DNA of 64,000 bases from Pseudomonas sp. TH43 (GTDB lineage: Bacteria; Pseudomonadota; Gammaproteobacteria; Pseudomonadales; Pseudomonadaceae), in assembly GCF_016650635.1 (NCBI RefSeq), contig NZ_JAEKFI010000003.1:496001-560000 (forward strand). Reading direction: 5' to 3'. Position numbers and translations under genes: made by a program. The number at the start of each line of letters is the position of its first letter. The first letter of the stretch is position 1. Positions 28,308 through 37,700 of this stretch are shown here, piece after piece. The notes under the pieces were generated by a model. It had not been told where the DNA came from. It saw nothing but the letters and a program-made list of their open reading frames with translations, and made no database searches.

Positions 28308-29530
28308 AGCACGTTCAACTCAGGCACGGCGATCACGAAGCGCCCGTCCCATTGACGCACTTGCGCCAATTGCTGGCTGACTTCGTGCAGCAGGTTCCAC
28401 GGCAGCACCAGCACGTAATCCGGTTTCTCGATGTCGATCTGCGCGGGCGCCACAATTGGAATGCGACTGCCCGGCATAAACTTGCCTTGCTTGTGCGGGT
28501 TGGCATCGGCCACCCACGCGAGCAGGTCCGGTTTGACCCCGGCGTAGTTGAGCAAGGTGTTGCCCTTGGCGGCAGCGCCGTAGCCGACCACTCGCTTGCC
28601 GTCGGCCTTGGCCTGCAACAGAAAGCGCAGGAGTTCATGCTTGATGCGCTCAGCGGCGGGCGCGAGGGTTGCGTAGTACTCAGCGGTTTTCACGCCAGCG
28701 TCGAGCTCGGCCTGCAACTGCTGTTGCACCGCTGGCTGCACGGCACGGCGTTCGCCGTCCTTGCGCTGGACGAACACCCGCAACGATCCGCCGTGAGTGC
28801 TCAACTGGCTGACATCGAACACTTCCAGACCGTTGCGTTCACACAGCGTCTGCACGGCAGTCAGTGACAGATAGGAATAGTGCTCGTGATACAGCGTGTC
28901 GAACTGCGCGCCGGCCATCAGCGTCAGCAGTTGTGGGAATTCGAAGGTAGCGACGCCGGTCGGCTTGAGCAGCGTGGCGAAACCACAGAGAAAGTCGTTG
29001 ATGTCCGGCACATGCGCGAGCACATTGTTGGCCGCCATCAAATCGGCGCCCCAGCCCTCGCCTTTCAACTGCGCGGCGGTGTCACGACCAAAGAACAGTT
29101 CGCGAATCTCCAGACCTTTTTCTCGTGCCGCTTGCGCGGTGCTGCGGGTCGGCTCAACACCGAGGCACGGAATGCCCCGCGCGGCGACGTATTGCAGCAG
29201 GTAACCATCGTTGGCGGCGACTTCAACCACGCGGCTGTCGGCAGTCAGGCCAAAGCGCTCGACCATCTCGGCGACATAGCGCTCGGCATGCGCCAGCCAG
29301 GTACTGGAGAACGAACTGAAGTACGCGTATTCGGCGTCGAACAGGCTGTCGGCGCTGGTGTAATCCTCGGTCTGCACCAGCCAGCATTGTTGGCACACGG
29401 CGACCTTCAGCGGAACCCATTGCTCGGCCTGTTCCAGGCGATCGGCATGCACGTAGGCGTTGGACGGTGGTGAGGTGCCAAGATCAATCAGCGGCAGGCT
29501 CAGCGGTGCGGCGCACCCACGGCAGTTCAT
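28304..29530 (-). CDS. NDP-hexose C-methyltransferase
   Basis: 408 aa of the TylC3/NovU type. The N-terminal putative zinc-binding domain has CRGC and CQQC. The SAM domain has RVVEVAANDGYLLQYV. The C-terminal Methyltransf_14 domain has RVVGYGAAAKGNTLLNYAG and WVADANPHKQGKFMPGS. Family members put a methyl branch on C3 of a 4-keto-6-deoxy sugar. It overlaps the epimerase gene by 4 nt (ATGA). Confidence 0.9.
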   Translation of the reverse strand: MNCRGCAAPLSLPLIDLGTSPPSNAYVHADRLEQAEQWVPLKVAVCQQCWLVQTEDYTSADSLFDAEYAYFSSFSSTWLAHAERYVAEMVERFGLTADSRVVEVAANDGYLLQYVAARGIPCLGVEPTRSTAQAAREKGLEIRELFFGRDTAAQLKGEGWGADLMAANNVLAHVPDINDFLCGFATLLKPTGVATFEFPQLLTLMAGAQFDTLYHEHYSYLSLTAVQTLCERNGLEVFDVSQLSTHGGSLRVFVQRKDGERRAVQPAVQQQLQAELDAGVKTAEYYATLAPAAERIKHELLRFLLQAKADGKRVVGYGAAAKGNTLLNYAGVKPDLLAWVADANPHKQGKFMPGSRIPIVAPAQIDIEKPDYVLVLPWNLLHEVSQQLAQVRQWDGRFVIAVPELNVL

Positions 29531-30087
29531 AGACGCACTCCAGCAAAGTGTTGATCGAGCGCGGGATGGCTGGAATCACGCGCTGACAAATTATTGACAG
29601 GCAACGGCCAGGCAATCGCCAGCCGTGGATCGTTCACCGACAGACCGCCCTCGTGCTCCGGCGTGTAATCGGCGCTGTGCAGGTAAAGCAATTCGGCGTC
29701 TTCGGTCAGCGTCTGGAAACCGTGGGCGAACCCGGCCGGGATCAACAGGCTGCGGCCATCACCGGCCTTCAGATGCTCAGCGTGCCAATGCAGAAACGTC
29801 TCGGAATCGGGACGCAAATCGACCGCCACATCCCACACCTCACCGCGCAGGCAGGTGATCAGCTTGGCTTCCGGCGCGTTGGCATTCTGGTAATGCAGAC
29901 CGCGCACACTGCCCTTCTCGCGAGTGCAGGAATGGTTGATCTGGCGGATATGAAATTCGCTGCCGAATGCGCTCAGACTGCCCTCGCAGAACAGTCGGGC
30001 GAAGTGCCCGCGCTGATCTTCGAAGCGTTTGTGCTGGACGCTGAACAGGCCGGCCAGCGGCAGCGCGTGCAAGGAAAACTCGCTCAC
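29527..30087 (-). CDS. rfbC: RmlC-like 3,5-epimerase (dTDP-4-dehydrorhamnose 3,5-epimerase family)
   Basis: 186 aa cupin with the family motifs HFARLFCEGSL, RGLHYQ and GFAHGFQTL. GTG start overlaps the rfbG stop. Because the cluster has CDP-glucose enzymes and no rmlA or rmlB, the substrate is more likely a CDP-4-keto-6-deoxyglucose intermediate than a dTDP sugar. Confidence 0.9.
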   Translation of the reverse strand: MSEFSLHALPLAGLFSVQHKRFEDQRGHFARLFCEGSLSAFGSEFHIRQINHSCTREKGSVRGLHYQNANAPEAKLITCLRGEVWDVAVDLRPDSETFLHWHAEHLKAGDGRSLLIPAGFAHGFQTLTEDAELLYLHSADYTPEHEGGLSVNDPRLAIAWPLPVNNLSARDSSHPALDQHFAGVRL

Positions 30088-31166
30088 AGCGCGCCTCGGT
30101 ACAGGTTCAGTTGACCGAGGGTAACGGCGCGCATGTCATCGCCGTTTTGCCACGCCAGATGCCAGTCGAGGGTCTGGGTCAGGCATTGCTGCAAGGTCCA
30201 GCGTGGTTGCCAGCCGAGTACCTGGCGTGCGCGACTGCTGTCCAGACGCAGCAGGCCGGCCTCGTGCAGTTCGCTCGGTTCGATACGCAAACCGCGCGCC
30301 TGCGGCCAACGACTGGCGAGCAACTCGACCACTTCGCCGACGCTGCACATGTCCGCCTCGCCCGGGCCGAAGTTCCACGCCCCGGCATACTCCGGGCCTT
30401 GTTCGTAGAGACCGGCGGCCAGTTGCAGATAACCGGCCAGCGGCTCCAGCGCGTGCTGCCATGGGCGCACGGCTTGCGGGTAACGCAAGGTCACCGGCTC
30501 GTCGGCCGTCCAGGCTTTGAGCACGTCGGGGATCAGTCGCTCCGGGGCAAAATCACCGCCGCCCAGCACGTTGCCGGCACGCGCAGTGGCCAGGGCCAGA
30601 CCGTGCTCGGCGTATTTGTCCGCCGGGAAGAAAGAAGCGGCATAAGACTGCGCCAACAGTTCGCAGCAAGCCTTGCTGCTGCTGTAAGGGTCGTGACCAC
30701 CGAGGGCTTCGTCTTCGCGGTACGGCCACAGCCATTCCTTGTTGGCGTAGACCTTGTCGGTGGTCACCAGCACGCAGGCACGTACGCAACCGACCTGGCG
30801 AATCGCTTCGAGCAGGTTAAGCGTGCCCATCACGTTGCTGGAATAGGTACCGAGCGGATCACGGTAGCCTTCACGCACCAGCGGCTGGGCCGCCAGGTGC
30901 AGGACGATCTCAGGCTCGGTGTCGGCAATAATTTCCAGCAGCGCGCCGAGATCACGCAGGTCGCCGCGTTGATCGTTGATGCCGTCGGACACGCGCGCCA
31001 ATTCGAACAGGCTCGGCTCGGTCGATGGATCAAGCGAAAAACCGCTGACATCAGCGCCGAGGCTTTGCAGCCACAAGGTCAGCCAACTGCCCTTGAAACC
31101 GGTATGTCCGGTGACCAGAACACGCTTGCCGCGCCAGAACTCCGGACTCAGGCCCATTGCTTCCAT
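30084..31166 (-). CDS. rfbG: RfbG, CDP-glucose 4,6-dehydratase
   Basis: 360 aa from ATG 31166 ([20 protein letters not shown]), preceded by GGGGAGG. The longer upstream frame overlaps rfbF antisense-like and is not family sequence. NAD-binding [10 protein letters not shown] and active-site YSSSK are present. It makes CDP-4-keto-6-deoxyglucose. It overlaps the end of rfbF by 19 nt and is coupled to it. Confidence 0.94.
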   Translation of the reverse strand: MEAMGLSPEFWRGKRVLVTGHTGFKGSWLTLWLQSLGADVSGFSLDPSTEPSLFELARVSDGINDQRGDLRDLGALLEIIADTEPEIVLHLAAQPLVREGYRDPLGTYSSNVMGTLNLLEAIRQVGCVRACVLVTTDKVYANKEWLWPYREDEALGGHDPYSSSKACCELLAQSYAASFFPADKYAEHGLALATARAGNVLGGGDFAPERLIPDVLKAWTADEPVTLRYPQAVRPWQHALEPLAGYLQLAAGLYEQGPEYAGAWNFGPGEADMCSVGEVVELLASRWPQARGLRIEPSELHEAGLLRLDSSRARQVLGWQPRWTLQQCLTQTLDWHLAWQNGDDMRAVTLGQLNLYRGAL

Positions 31167-31921
31167 GGGGCCTCCCCGCTCAGCCACAGCGCTTCGAGGT
31201 GATTCTTGTCGCGCAGGGTGTCCATTGGATGCCAGAAGCCTTCGTGCTCGAAAGCCTTCAATTGTTCGTCCTGGGCCAGGCGGGCCAATGGCTCGGCCTC
31301 CCAAGTGGTTTCGTCGCCAGCAATGTACGGCAGCACTTTCGGCGACAGCACGAAGAAGCCGCCATTGATCCAGCCACCATCACCGCGGGGTTTTTCGGTG
31401 AAACCGAGGACCTGATCGCCCTGGCGCTCGAGGGCACCGTAGCGTCCCGGCGGTTGCACGGCCGTCACGGTCGCGAGACGGCCGTGCGCCTTGTGGTAAT
31501 CGACCAACTGACGAATGTTCAGATCGGACACGCCGTCGCCGTAGGTGAAGCAGAACGCCTCTTCATCCTTGAGGTAACGGCCGGCACGCAGCAGACGGCC
31601 ACCGGTCATGGTTTCCTCGCCGGTGTCGATGAGCGTGACGCTCCAGGGTTCGCTGTAATTCTGATGCACGTCCATGCGGTTTTCACGCATGTTGAAGGTG
31701 ACGTCGGAGGTGTGCAGGAAGTAGTTGGCGAAGAAGTCCTTGATCGCGTAGCCCTTGTAGCCAAGGCAAATCACGAAATCGTGAATTCCGTGCGCGGAAT
31801 ACTGCTTCATGATGTGCCAGAGAATTGGCTTACCGCCGATCTCGATCATCGGCTTGGGCTTAAGGTGCGACTCTTCACTGATGCGCGTGCCGAGGCCACC
31901 CGCCAAAATAACTGCCTTCAT
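31148..31921 (-). CDS. rfbF: RfbF, glucose-1-phosphate cytidylyltransferase
   Basis: 257 aa, normal family length. It starts [18 protein letters not shown] with the nucleotidyltransferase signature LAGGLGTR and [17 protein letters not shown]. It makes CDP-glucose, the entry to this pathway, and is the first gene of the overlapping sugar operon. The 255-nt gap before it (31922-32176) must hold its promoter. I could not assign one by eye. Confidence 0.95.
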   Translation of the reverse strand: MKAVILAGGLGTRISEESHLKPKPMIEIGGKPILWHIMKQYSAHGIHDFVICLGYKGYAIKDFFANYFLHTSDVTFNMRENRMDVHQNYSEPWSVTLIDTGEETMTGGRLLRAGRYLKDEEAFCFTYGDGVSDLNIRQLVDYHKAHGRLATVTAVQPPGRYGALERQGDQVLGFTEKPRGDGGWINGGFFVLSPKVLPYIAGDETTWEAEPLARLAQDEQLKAFEHEGFWHPMDTLRDKNHLEALWLSGEAPWKQWA

Positions 31922-32111
31922 CGTCTCCCCTCTCGTTCGTCACCGGGCCGCGCATGGCTTTCTTGAGCTTTGCGGGCCTTCTGGCTAAACCTTTTGCCGC
32001 TTGCGGCGCCACTGCGATGACCGCGAGCGCTCGTTTTATGGCGATTTACAGGGGACTTGCAGGAAACGCGCCAGCTCCACAAGCCCCGCGTCAGCTGCGC
32101 GATGAGCCATG

Positions 32112-32148
32112 AAAAAAGGGATGAATCCATCAGTGGATTCATCCCTTT
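32112..32148 (-). terminator. Terminator of the RTX protein gene
   Basis: 15-bp perfect inverted repeat (AAAGGGATGAATCCA / TGGATTCATCCCTTT, loop TCAG), followed on the minus strand by a T-run, 29 nt after the RTX stop. It isolates the RTX gene from rfbF. Confidence 0.88.
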
Positions 32149-32176
32149 CCTTGCGCCAGGTCAACGGGTTGAACGA

Positions 32177-34162
32177 TTAGCCGAACATGGCGAACGCATC
32201 ACTGCTGGCCGGCAACTCAAAGGCCTGACCATCGGCGGTCTGGATGTGCTCGATGGTGTTGGACCCCGCGTACCAACCTGCCAGTTTCACGCCGTTATCC
32301 GGCACACCGTTGTTGCCGTCGTTGGCGCTGTGCAAATAGGCATCGTTGCCGATGCGAGTCACGCTCAGCTGGCTGGCGTTGGCAATCGTGTTGAGGATCA
32401 GCGTGTCATTCTGGTCCAGGCCCACATCCTGAATCGTCACCAGCCCGGTCGTGTTCACCACGTAGGTGTCATCGCCCTGACCGCCATAAGCTCTGCCGCC
32501 AGAGGTCGACTGACCGGCTAGATTGAGGATCAACAGATCATTGCCCTCGTCACCGAACAGCATGTAGTTGCGCCCCGTGCCGGTGAGGATATCGTTGCCT
32601 TCACCGCCCCTGGCCTGACCGCCGACCATGGTGATGGTGTCGTTGCCTTCGTCACCGCTGGCGGAACTGGTCACATCAAAGGCATCGCTGACGATGACGT
32701 CGTCACCCGCGCCTCCCGACAGCCGGTCGCTGGCATAGCCTTGAGTATCGAGTCCGGACGCCAGCCCGCCATAAATGTGGTCGTTGCCGTCACCGCCGTA
32801 AAGCATGTCGAAGCCAGCCCCACCCTCGAGAATGTTGTCGCCCGAATCGCCATACAATTGGTCGTCGAACTGACTGCCGCGCAGGCCTTCGATATCAATG
32901 TAGGTGTGGTAAACCGCGTCACCGCTGCGAGGGGCCCAGCCGAGAGAAGCTGTCAGTCCTTCCTTGCTGTCTGCGTAACTGACGATGTCGATGCCGGCAC
33001 CGCCATTCAAGACATCCCACCCCTTACCACCGGACAACACGTCATTGCCGGCACCCGAAATGATGATGTTGCTCTCATCATTGCCGTAGCCAGTGAAGTC
33101 GCCAGTGCCGGTGTAGGTGAGGTTTTCAACGAACGCGCCCAGATGCAATTCCGACAGGTTGGTGTAGACCTGATCGGTACCGCCCATGTAACCCTCGATT
33201 TCCTCGACGGTCACGCCCACACTGTTAATCGTGTAGACGTCGTCACCCATGCCACCGGCCAAGGACAGGCCACCTGAATTGGCGGTGAAATGGTCGGCGC
33301 CTGACGAGCCGATCACCTTCTCCACATTCAGCAGGCTGGAGCCCGCGCCGACCTCAACAGTGACCGCGTCGAACGAGTTCTGATAGCTCACCGTGTCGTA
33401 GCCACCGGCACCATCAATGATCATCGCCTGTTCGGCGGGTTGATTGAGATAGATCAGATCATCAAAGCTAGAACCCTCAATGGCTTCAATACCGGTGAAG
33501 GTGTCGCCGTAGGCAATGGTCAGCCAGTCGTAGTTGGAGTAATCGTTGACCCTCACCCCTTCAAGACTGTCGCTGTAGCTGACCGTGTCGTAGCCATCAC
33601 CGCCAACGAAGTGATCGGCTCCATCACCGCCCCACAGCCAGTCGTTACCGGCGCCACCGATGATCTCGTTGTCGGTGGCGCTGCCGTAAGCCTTGAAGTC
33701 ACCGATGCCGGTGAACGTCAGCTTCTCGACGTACGCGCTCATTTTGATGCTGTTGAGGTTGGTGCGCAGCTCGTCGTAGCCACCCAGGTTTTCTTCGATG
33801 ACGGTCACGTCCTCGGCACTGACGATGTAGACATCATCACCGCTACTGCCCTCCAGGGTCACGCCACCCACCGAACTGGCGAATGTGTCGTTGGCAAAGG
33901 TCCCGACGATCTTCTCTACGCCCACCAGCGTATCGACCTTGCCGTCAGGTCCGGCGACGGTAGTCGCGCCATTGGCCAGTTCGACATTGATCCCCGCAGC
34001 TATTGCGTAATAGTTCACGGTGTCGAAGCCTTCCCCGCCATCGAGCAGGTCCGATCCCGCACTTGCCAGCAGGACATCATCCGACTCCAGTCCATAGAGT
34101 TGGTCATTGCCATCGGTGCCCAACAGCACGTCCGCTTCACTTGTTCCATTCACTACTGCCAT
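32177..34162 (-). CDS. RTX-repeat calcium-binding protein, probable type I secretion substrate
   Basis: 661 aa, starting MAVVNGTSEADVLLGTDGND. It has many RTX nonapeptides of GGxGxDxUx type, for example GGAGNDWLWGGDGADHFVGG (about 169-188). A unit of about 100 residues is duplicated (roughly 82-180 and 280-380, both running VEK(I/V)(V/I)G...GDDVY...YVEKLT/FVENLT...GAGND). There is no N-terminal signal peptide. The C-terminus ends DGQAFELPASSDAFAMFG, compatible with an uncleaved type I export signal. No enzyme domain was seen. No transporter genes are in the window. Confidence 0.9.
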   Translation of the reverse strand: MAVVNGTSEADVLLGTDGNDQLYGLESDDVLLASAGSDLLDGGEGFDTVNYYAIAAGINVELANGATTVAGPDGKVDTLVGVEKIVGTFANDTFASSVGGVTLEGSSGDDVYIVSAEDVTVIEENLGGYDELRTNLNSIKMSAYVEKLTFTGIGDFKAYGSATDNEIIGGAGNDWLWGGDGADHFVGGDGYDTVSYSDSLEGVRVNDYSNYDWLTIAYGDTFTGIEAIEGSSFDDLIYLNQPAEQAMIIDGAGGYDTVSYQNSFDAVTVEVGAGSSLLNVEKVIGSSGADHFTANSGGLSLAGGMGDDVYTINSVGVTVEEIEGYMGGTDQVYTNLSELHLGAFVENLTYTGTGDFTGYGNDESNIIISGAGNDVLSGGKGWDVLNGGAGIDIVSYADSKEGLTASLGWAPRSGDAVYHTYIDIEGLRGSQFDDQLYGDSGDNILEGGAGFDMLYGGDGNDHIYGGLASGLDTQGYASDRLSGGAGDDVIVSDAFDVTSSASGDEGNDTITMVGGQARGGEGNDILTGTGRNYMLFGDEGNDLLILNLAGQSTSGGRAYGGQGDDTYVVNTTGLVTIQDVGLDQNDTLILNTIANASQLSVTRIGNDAYLHSANDGNNGVPDNGVKLAGWYAGSNTIEHIQTADGQAFELPASSDAFAMFG

Positions 34163-34345
34163 TTACGTCTTCCTTGCGTTGTTGTTGAAAGCGGATCTGT
34201 CGGCAGAGAGCGACCGTTCAATCGTGCAATCCCTGCCTGATAAATAAACGAATGAAATGCTATCGACTGCAAAAATCCAAACCTTGAGCCTGCACAGGAA
34301 AATGTTGCGACGGGTGTGTAAGAAATTTTCTCCAGATACAAGAAA

Positions 34346-34372
34346 GGGCGAACCCGGAGATCGGGTTCGCCC
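34346..34372 (-). terminator. Hairpin after the RTX remnant
   Basis: Perfect 11-bp inverted repeat GGGCGAACCCG / CGGGTTCGCCC with a 5-nt loop. The minus-strand tail is TTTCTTG, a weak T-run. It lies about 60 nt after the remnant's ancestral stop, in the same relative place as the terminator of the intact gene. Confidence 0.65.
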
Positions 34373-34432
34373 TCGGCAGCATTTCCTGCCCCCTCGATCC
34401 CGTTGCAGGAACGAGGGTGTTTGATTCAGCGA

Positions 34433-34599
34433 TCAGCCAAACATGGCAGCGCGTCACTGTTGGCCGGCAGGTTGATGATTTCTCCATTCGCCGTCTGGAT
34501 TTGCTCGAGGGTATCGGAACCGGCAAACCAGTCTTTAAGCTGCACACCTTCCTGCGGCGCTTCCCCCGGTTTGAAACTCGATCGGTGGCGATCAGACAT
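34433..34599 (-). pseudogene. Remnant C-terminus of a second RTX gene, frameshifted
   Basis: The frame read leftward contains GVQLKDWFAGSDTLEQIQTA and NGEIINLPANSDA, which align with GVKLAGWYAGSNTIEHIQTA and DGQAFELPASSDA of the intact RTX protein. After NSDA the frame runs into unrelated codons, but shifting it by one base gives AMFG and a TGA, exactly the end of the intact protein. One nucleotide is therefore missing at the codon before that Ala. No RTX repeats remain upstream. The rest of the gap 34163-34758 has two hairpins and no other gene. Confidence 0.85.
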
Positions 34600-34699
34600 C
34601 CTCGCGGCCAGCGCTCTAAACCCACGAATGTGTTGATATGCGCGAAGCTTGAGCCTCGGCAAAAAATGTATCGAGACCGATGCAAATACGATTTTCAAA

Positions 34700-34729
34700 G
34701 CAAAAAAACAGGCGACTGCAAGAGTCGCC
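34700..34729 (-). terminator. Terminator of the four-domain glycosyltransferase gene
   Basis: Hairpin GGCGACT / AGTCGCC (7 bp, 5-nt loop) followed on the minus strand by TGTTTTTTTG, 30 nt after the glycosyltransferase stop. Confidence 0.82.
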
Positions 34730-34758
34730 GGTTTTTCAGAGGAGCACGCGAGGTTCGG

Positions 34759-37700
34759 TCAATCTGCCAACCAGCCATACTCCCAATACCGCAGGTTATC
34801 GCCGCGCAGCACGTAATCGCGCAACACCACCTCACGTAATTCGTCACCCATGCGGTAACTGGCGTCCGGGTCGGCCAGGTGCATGCGGATCGCTTGCAGC
34901 CACTCGTCCGTGGTGTTGGTCTTGACCCGGGTACACGGCAAGTAGCCACGATAGGCCTCGGTGTCGGTACAGATCACTGGGTAACCGCAGGCACCGTACT
35001 CCAGCAGACGCAAATTGCTCTTGCAGTCGTTGAAGATGTGGAACTCCAGCGGGGCCAAGGCCAGATCGAGATTGAGGCTGGCCAGTTTCGCCGGATACTC
35101 ATCCAGCGCGATCACCCCGTGAAACTCATGCATGTACGGACGCAGATCATCCGGGCACATACCGAAGAACACCCAGTCGACCTCACTGGCCAACTCTCGA
35201 ACCACATCGGCAATCACCGCCAGGTCACCGTGGTGACTGGTACCACCACCCCAACCGACGCGGGGCTTTTTCGAGGTACGGCGTTTACTGTGCAGGTTGC
35301 TCCACAAGTCTTTGGCGAGCATGTTCGGTACGACACGAATATCGTGGTGCATGTCCGAGAGCACGTTGGCCAGAGGCTGTGTCGATACGACCACGCGATC
35401 ACACAGACCGATGGCACGGCGGACCATGCGCTCCATTTCCTGTTTGCTCGGCATGTTGCGGATGTGCGCATTGCGATGAGGAACGTCGATGACATAGTCA
35501 TCAAGCTCGTAGATCCGCCGGGCATTGAAATACTTCTTCAGCGGGGGAATTTCATCAATCGCGGGTTCCGAATAGCGCCCCTGCAGAACGATCACATCGG
35601 GGGACTGGCGCTCGATATCAATGATCGACGGCAAACCGTAGCAAATACGCCCTTCGATTCTGTTGGCCGCCTCCAGCTCGATCAGCGGCTGGCTCATGCG
35701 GTAATGGCCAATGGCAGAGGCATTGATCGGTACAGCCAGGACATTCGGCAACTGCGCCTTGGAAAATGCCCTCCAACCGGTACGCAAGCCCGGCTCAAGA
35801 CTGAAACAGGTTGCCCCGATACCGTGCAACGCCAGGTTAACGTTGTAAGCCGGGTCATGCGCAATGAGTGGCAGCCAGCGCTGGTAAAACGTGTCTTGCT
35901 CCTGGATGTTCTGCGCCAGGTCTTCTGCTGTGCCCTCAATGCTTGGTCGCTCACCGACTGCCAACGCGGCATAGGGATTCCACACCACCAGGTAGCCTTC
36001 CTGACCGACGCGCAGGCATAGATCCGCAATATTGAGCGCTTGTTTGAGGTCCTGCTCGTCGAGTCTGCCAACGGCCTCGAAGACCGACTTGCGAATCATC
36101 AGGCAATCGCCGCCTACTGCGCTGAGGTCATGCACTGCCTGCAGACGAAACATGTACCCGTCCGCCTGCATCGGCTGACCATAGAACGGCAAACCGACCG
36201 GTCCCTGCAAACCGAGAATCAGGCCAGCGTGCAGCAAACAACCGTCCGGATTGAACAACTTGGCACCGACCACACCGACTTCCGGACGCTGCGCGTGATT
36301 AAGCAGTTCGTCCAGCCAATCGGCCTGGGTGATCACCGCGAAGGAGTTGAGCATCAACACGTACTCGCCGCGCGCCTGCCCTACCGCAAAGTTGTGCAAA
36401 GCCGCAGCGTTGCCCTTTTGCGGGTAGCTCACCACGCGAATCCGGTCACTGCCCAACTGCGCCATGCCTTCCAGCCAGGCCTGCGCTTCGGCGCTTTCGC
36501 TGGCGTTGTCGACCAAGAGCAATTCGTACTCGGTGTAAGCGGTCTTCTCCAGTAGCGTCTCGACACAGCGCTGCAAAGCGGCGGTCTGATCCTGAGTGAC
36601 AATGATCACCGACACCAGCGGGCGTCGAGCGTGATGATAGTCAACCCGATTGAGCAACTCGCAGTTGCCGCGGCGAATTTCATGAGCAATTCCCAGACGT
36701 TGCAGATGCGCTTCGAGCAGCCGCGGGTTTTGCTTCATTACACCGGGTTCGGCAAGCCATTTGGAGAAATCGAACTTCGACTCCAGCAACACTTCGGCGA
36801 TATGACCGACGACTTGTATGCCGTCGCTCTCAACCATCCGCCACAACACATCATGGGGGGCCAACTCGACGAACGTCGGTTCAAACCCGCCAAGCGCCAG
36901 AAACCGTTCACGCTGGAACGCCAGGGCACGCCCAACGTACGGATAACTGCGCATCAGGTCCAGGTTGAAGTCAGGTTTGAAAGCAGGCTCCGCCGGCTCG
37001 CCACTGCGCAGACTGCCTTCGTCGCTGTACAGACAGGTCAGCGTCGGGGTGTGAGCGATCCGGTCGGCCATGACCAACAACGCTGGCATTACCGGGCGAT
37101 CCCCCGCCTGCAGCAGGTAGAACCAGTCGGCGCCATCCAGTTGCGCCAACAATGTGTTGATCTGCTCAAGGCCCTCGCCCTGCAACGGCATGCGAAACAC
37201 TCGCCCGTCCAGCTCTGCCTCGGTACAGGAAGCAGACAGCACCAGAATCAGTTCCGGCAGGTAGTCCTGTGCGGCGAGTGCCTCCAGCGTGCGCTCAAGG
37301 CCATCGCGACTGCCCTTGGCATCGACGATGATCGGTACTATGCGGGGTTGCTGCGGCCAGCCGGCGAGCGTTTCCGGCAACAACTTGCGCTGCCCCTCGG
37401 TGAGCGCCCGGCATTGCAACCACTGCGCGTAGAGTTCGCCAAAACTATTGCTGTCGACACCGACGCTCCACTCCTGACGGCTCTGCTTGGTGCCGAGTGT
37501 GCGACTCAGGGGCAGCTCCTCCCAGACCCGAGGATTCTCATCGGCTTTGGTCAAGGGAATGTAGCGAACCCAGCCCTGCGCAGGTGCCGACTCGCCGCTA
37601 CGCACCTTGAGCATTTGCGTGAGCCATTCACGCTCTACTTCAACCGCATCCTTCATCGATTGTGTCGCGCTCAAACGCTCCGGATAAAGTCGCTCGGCAC

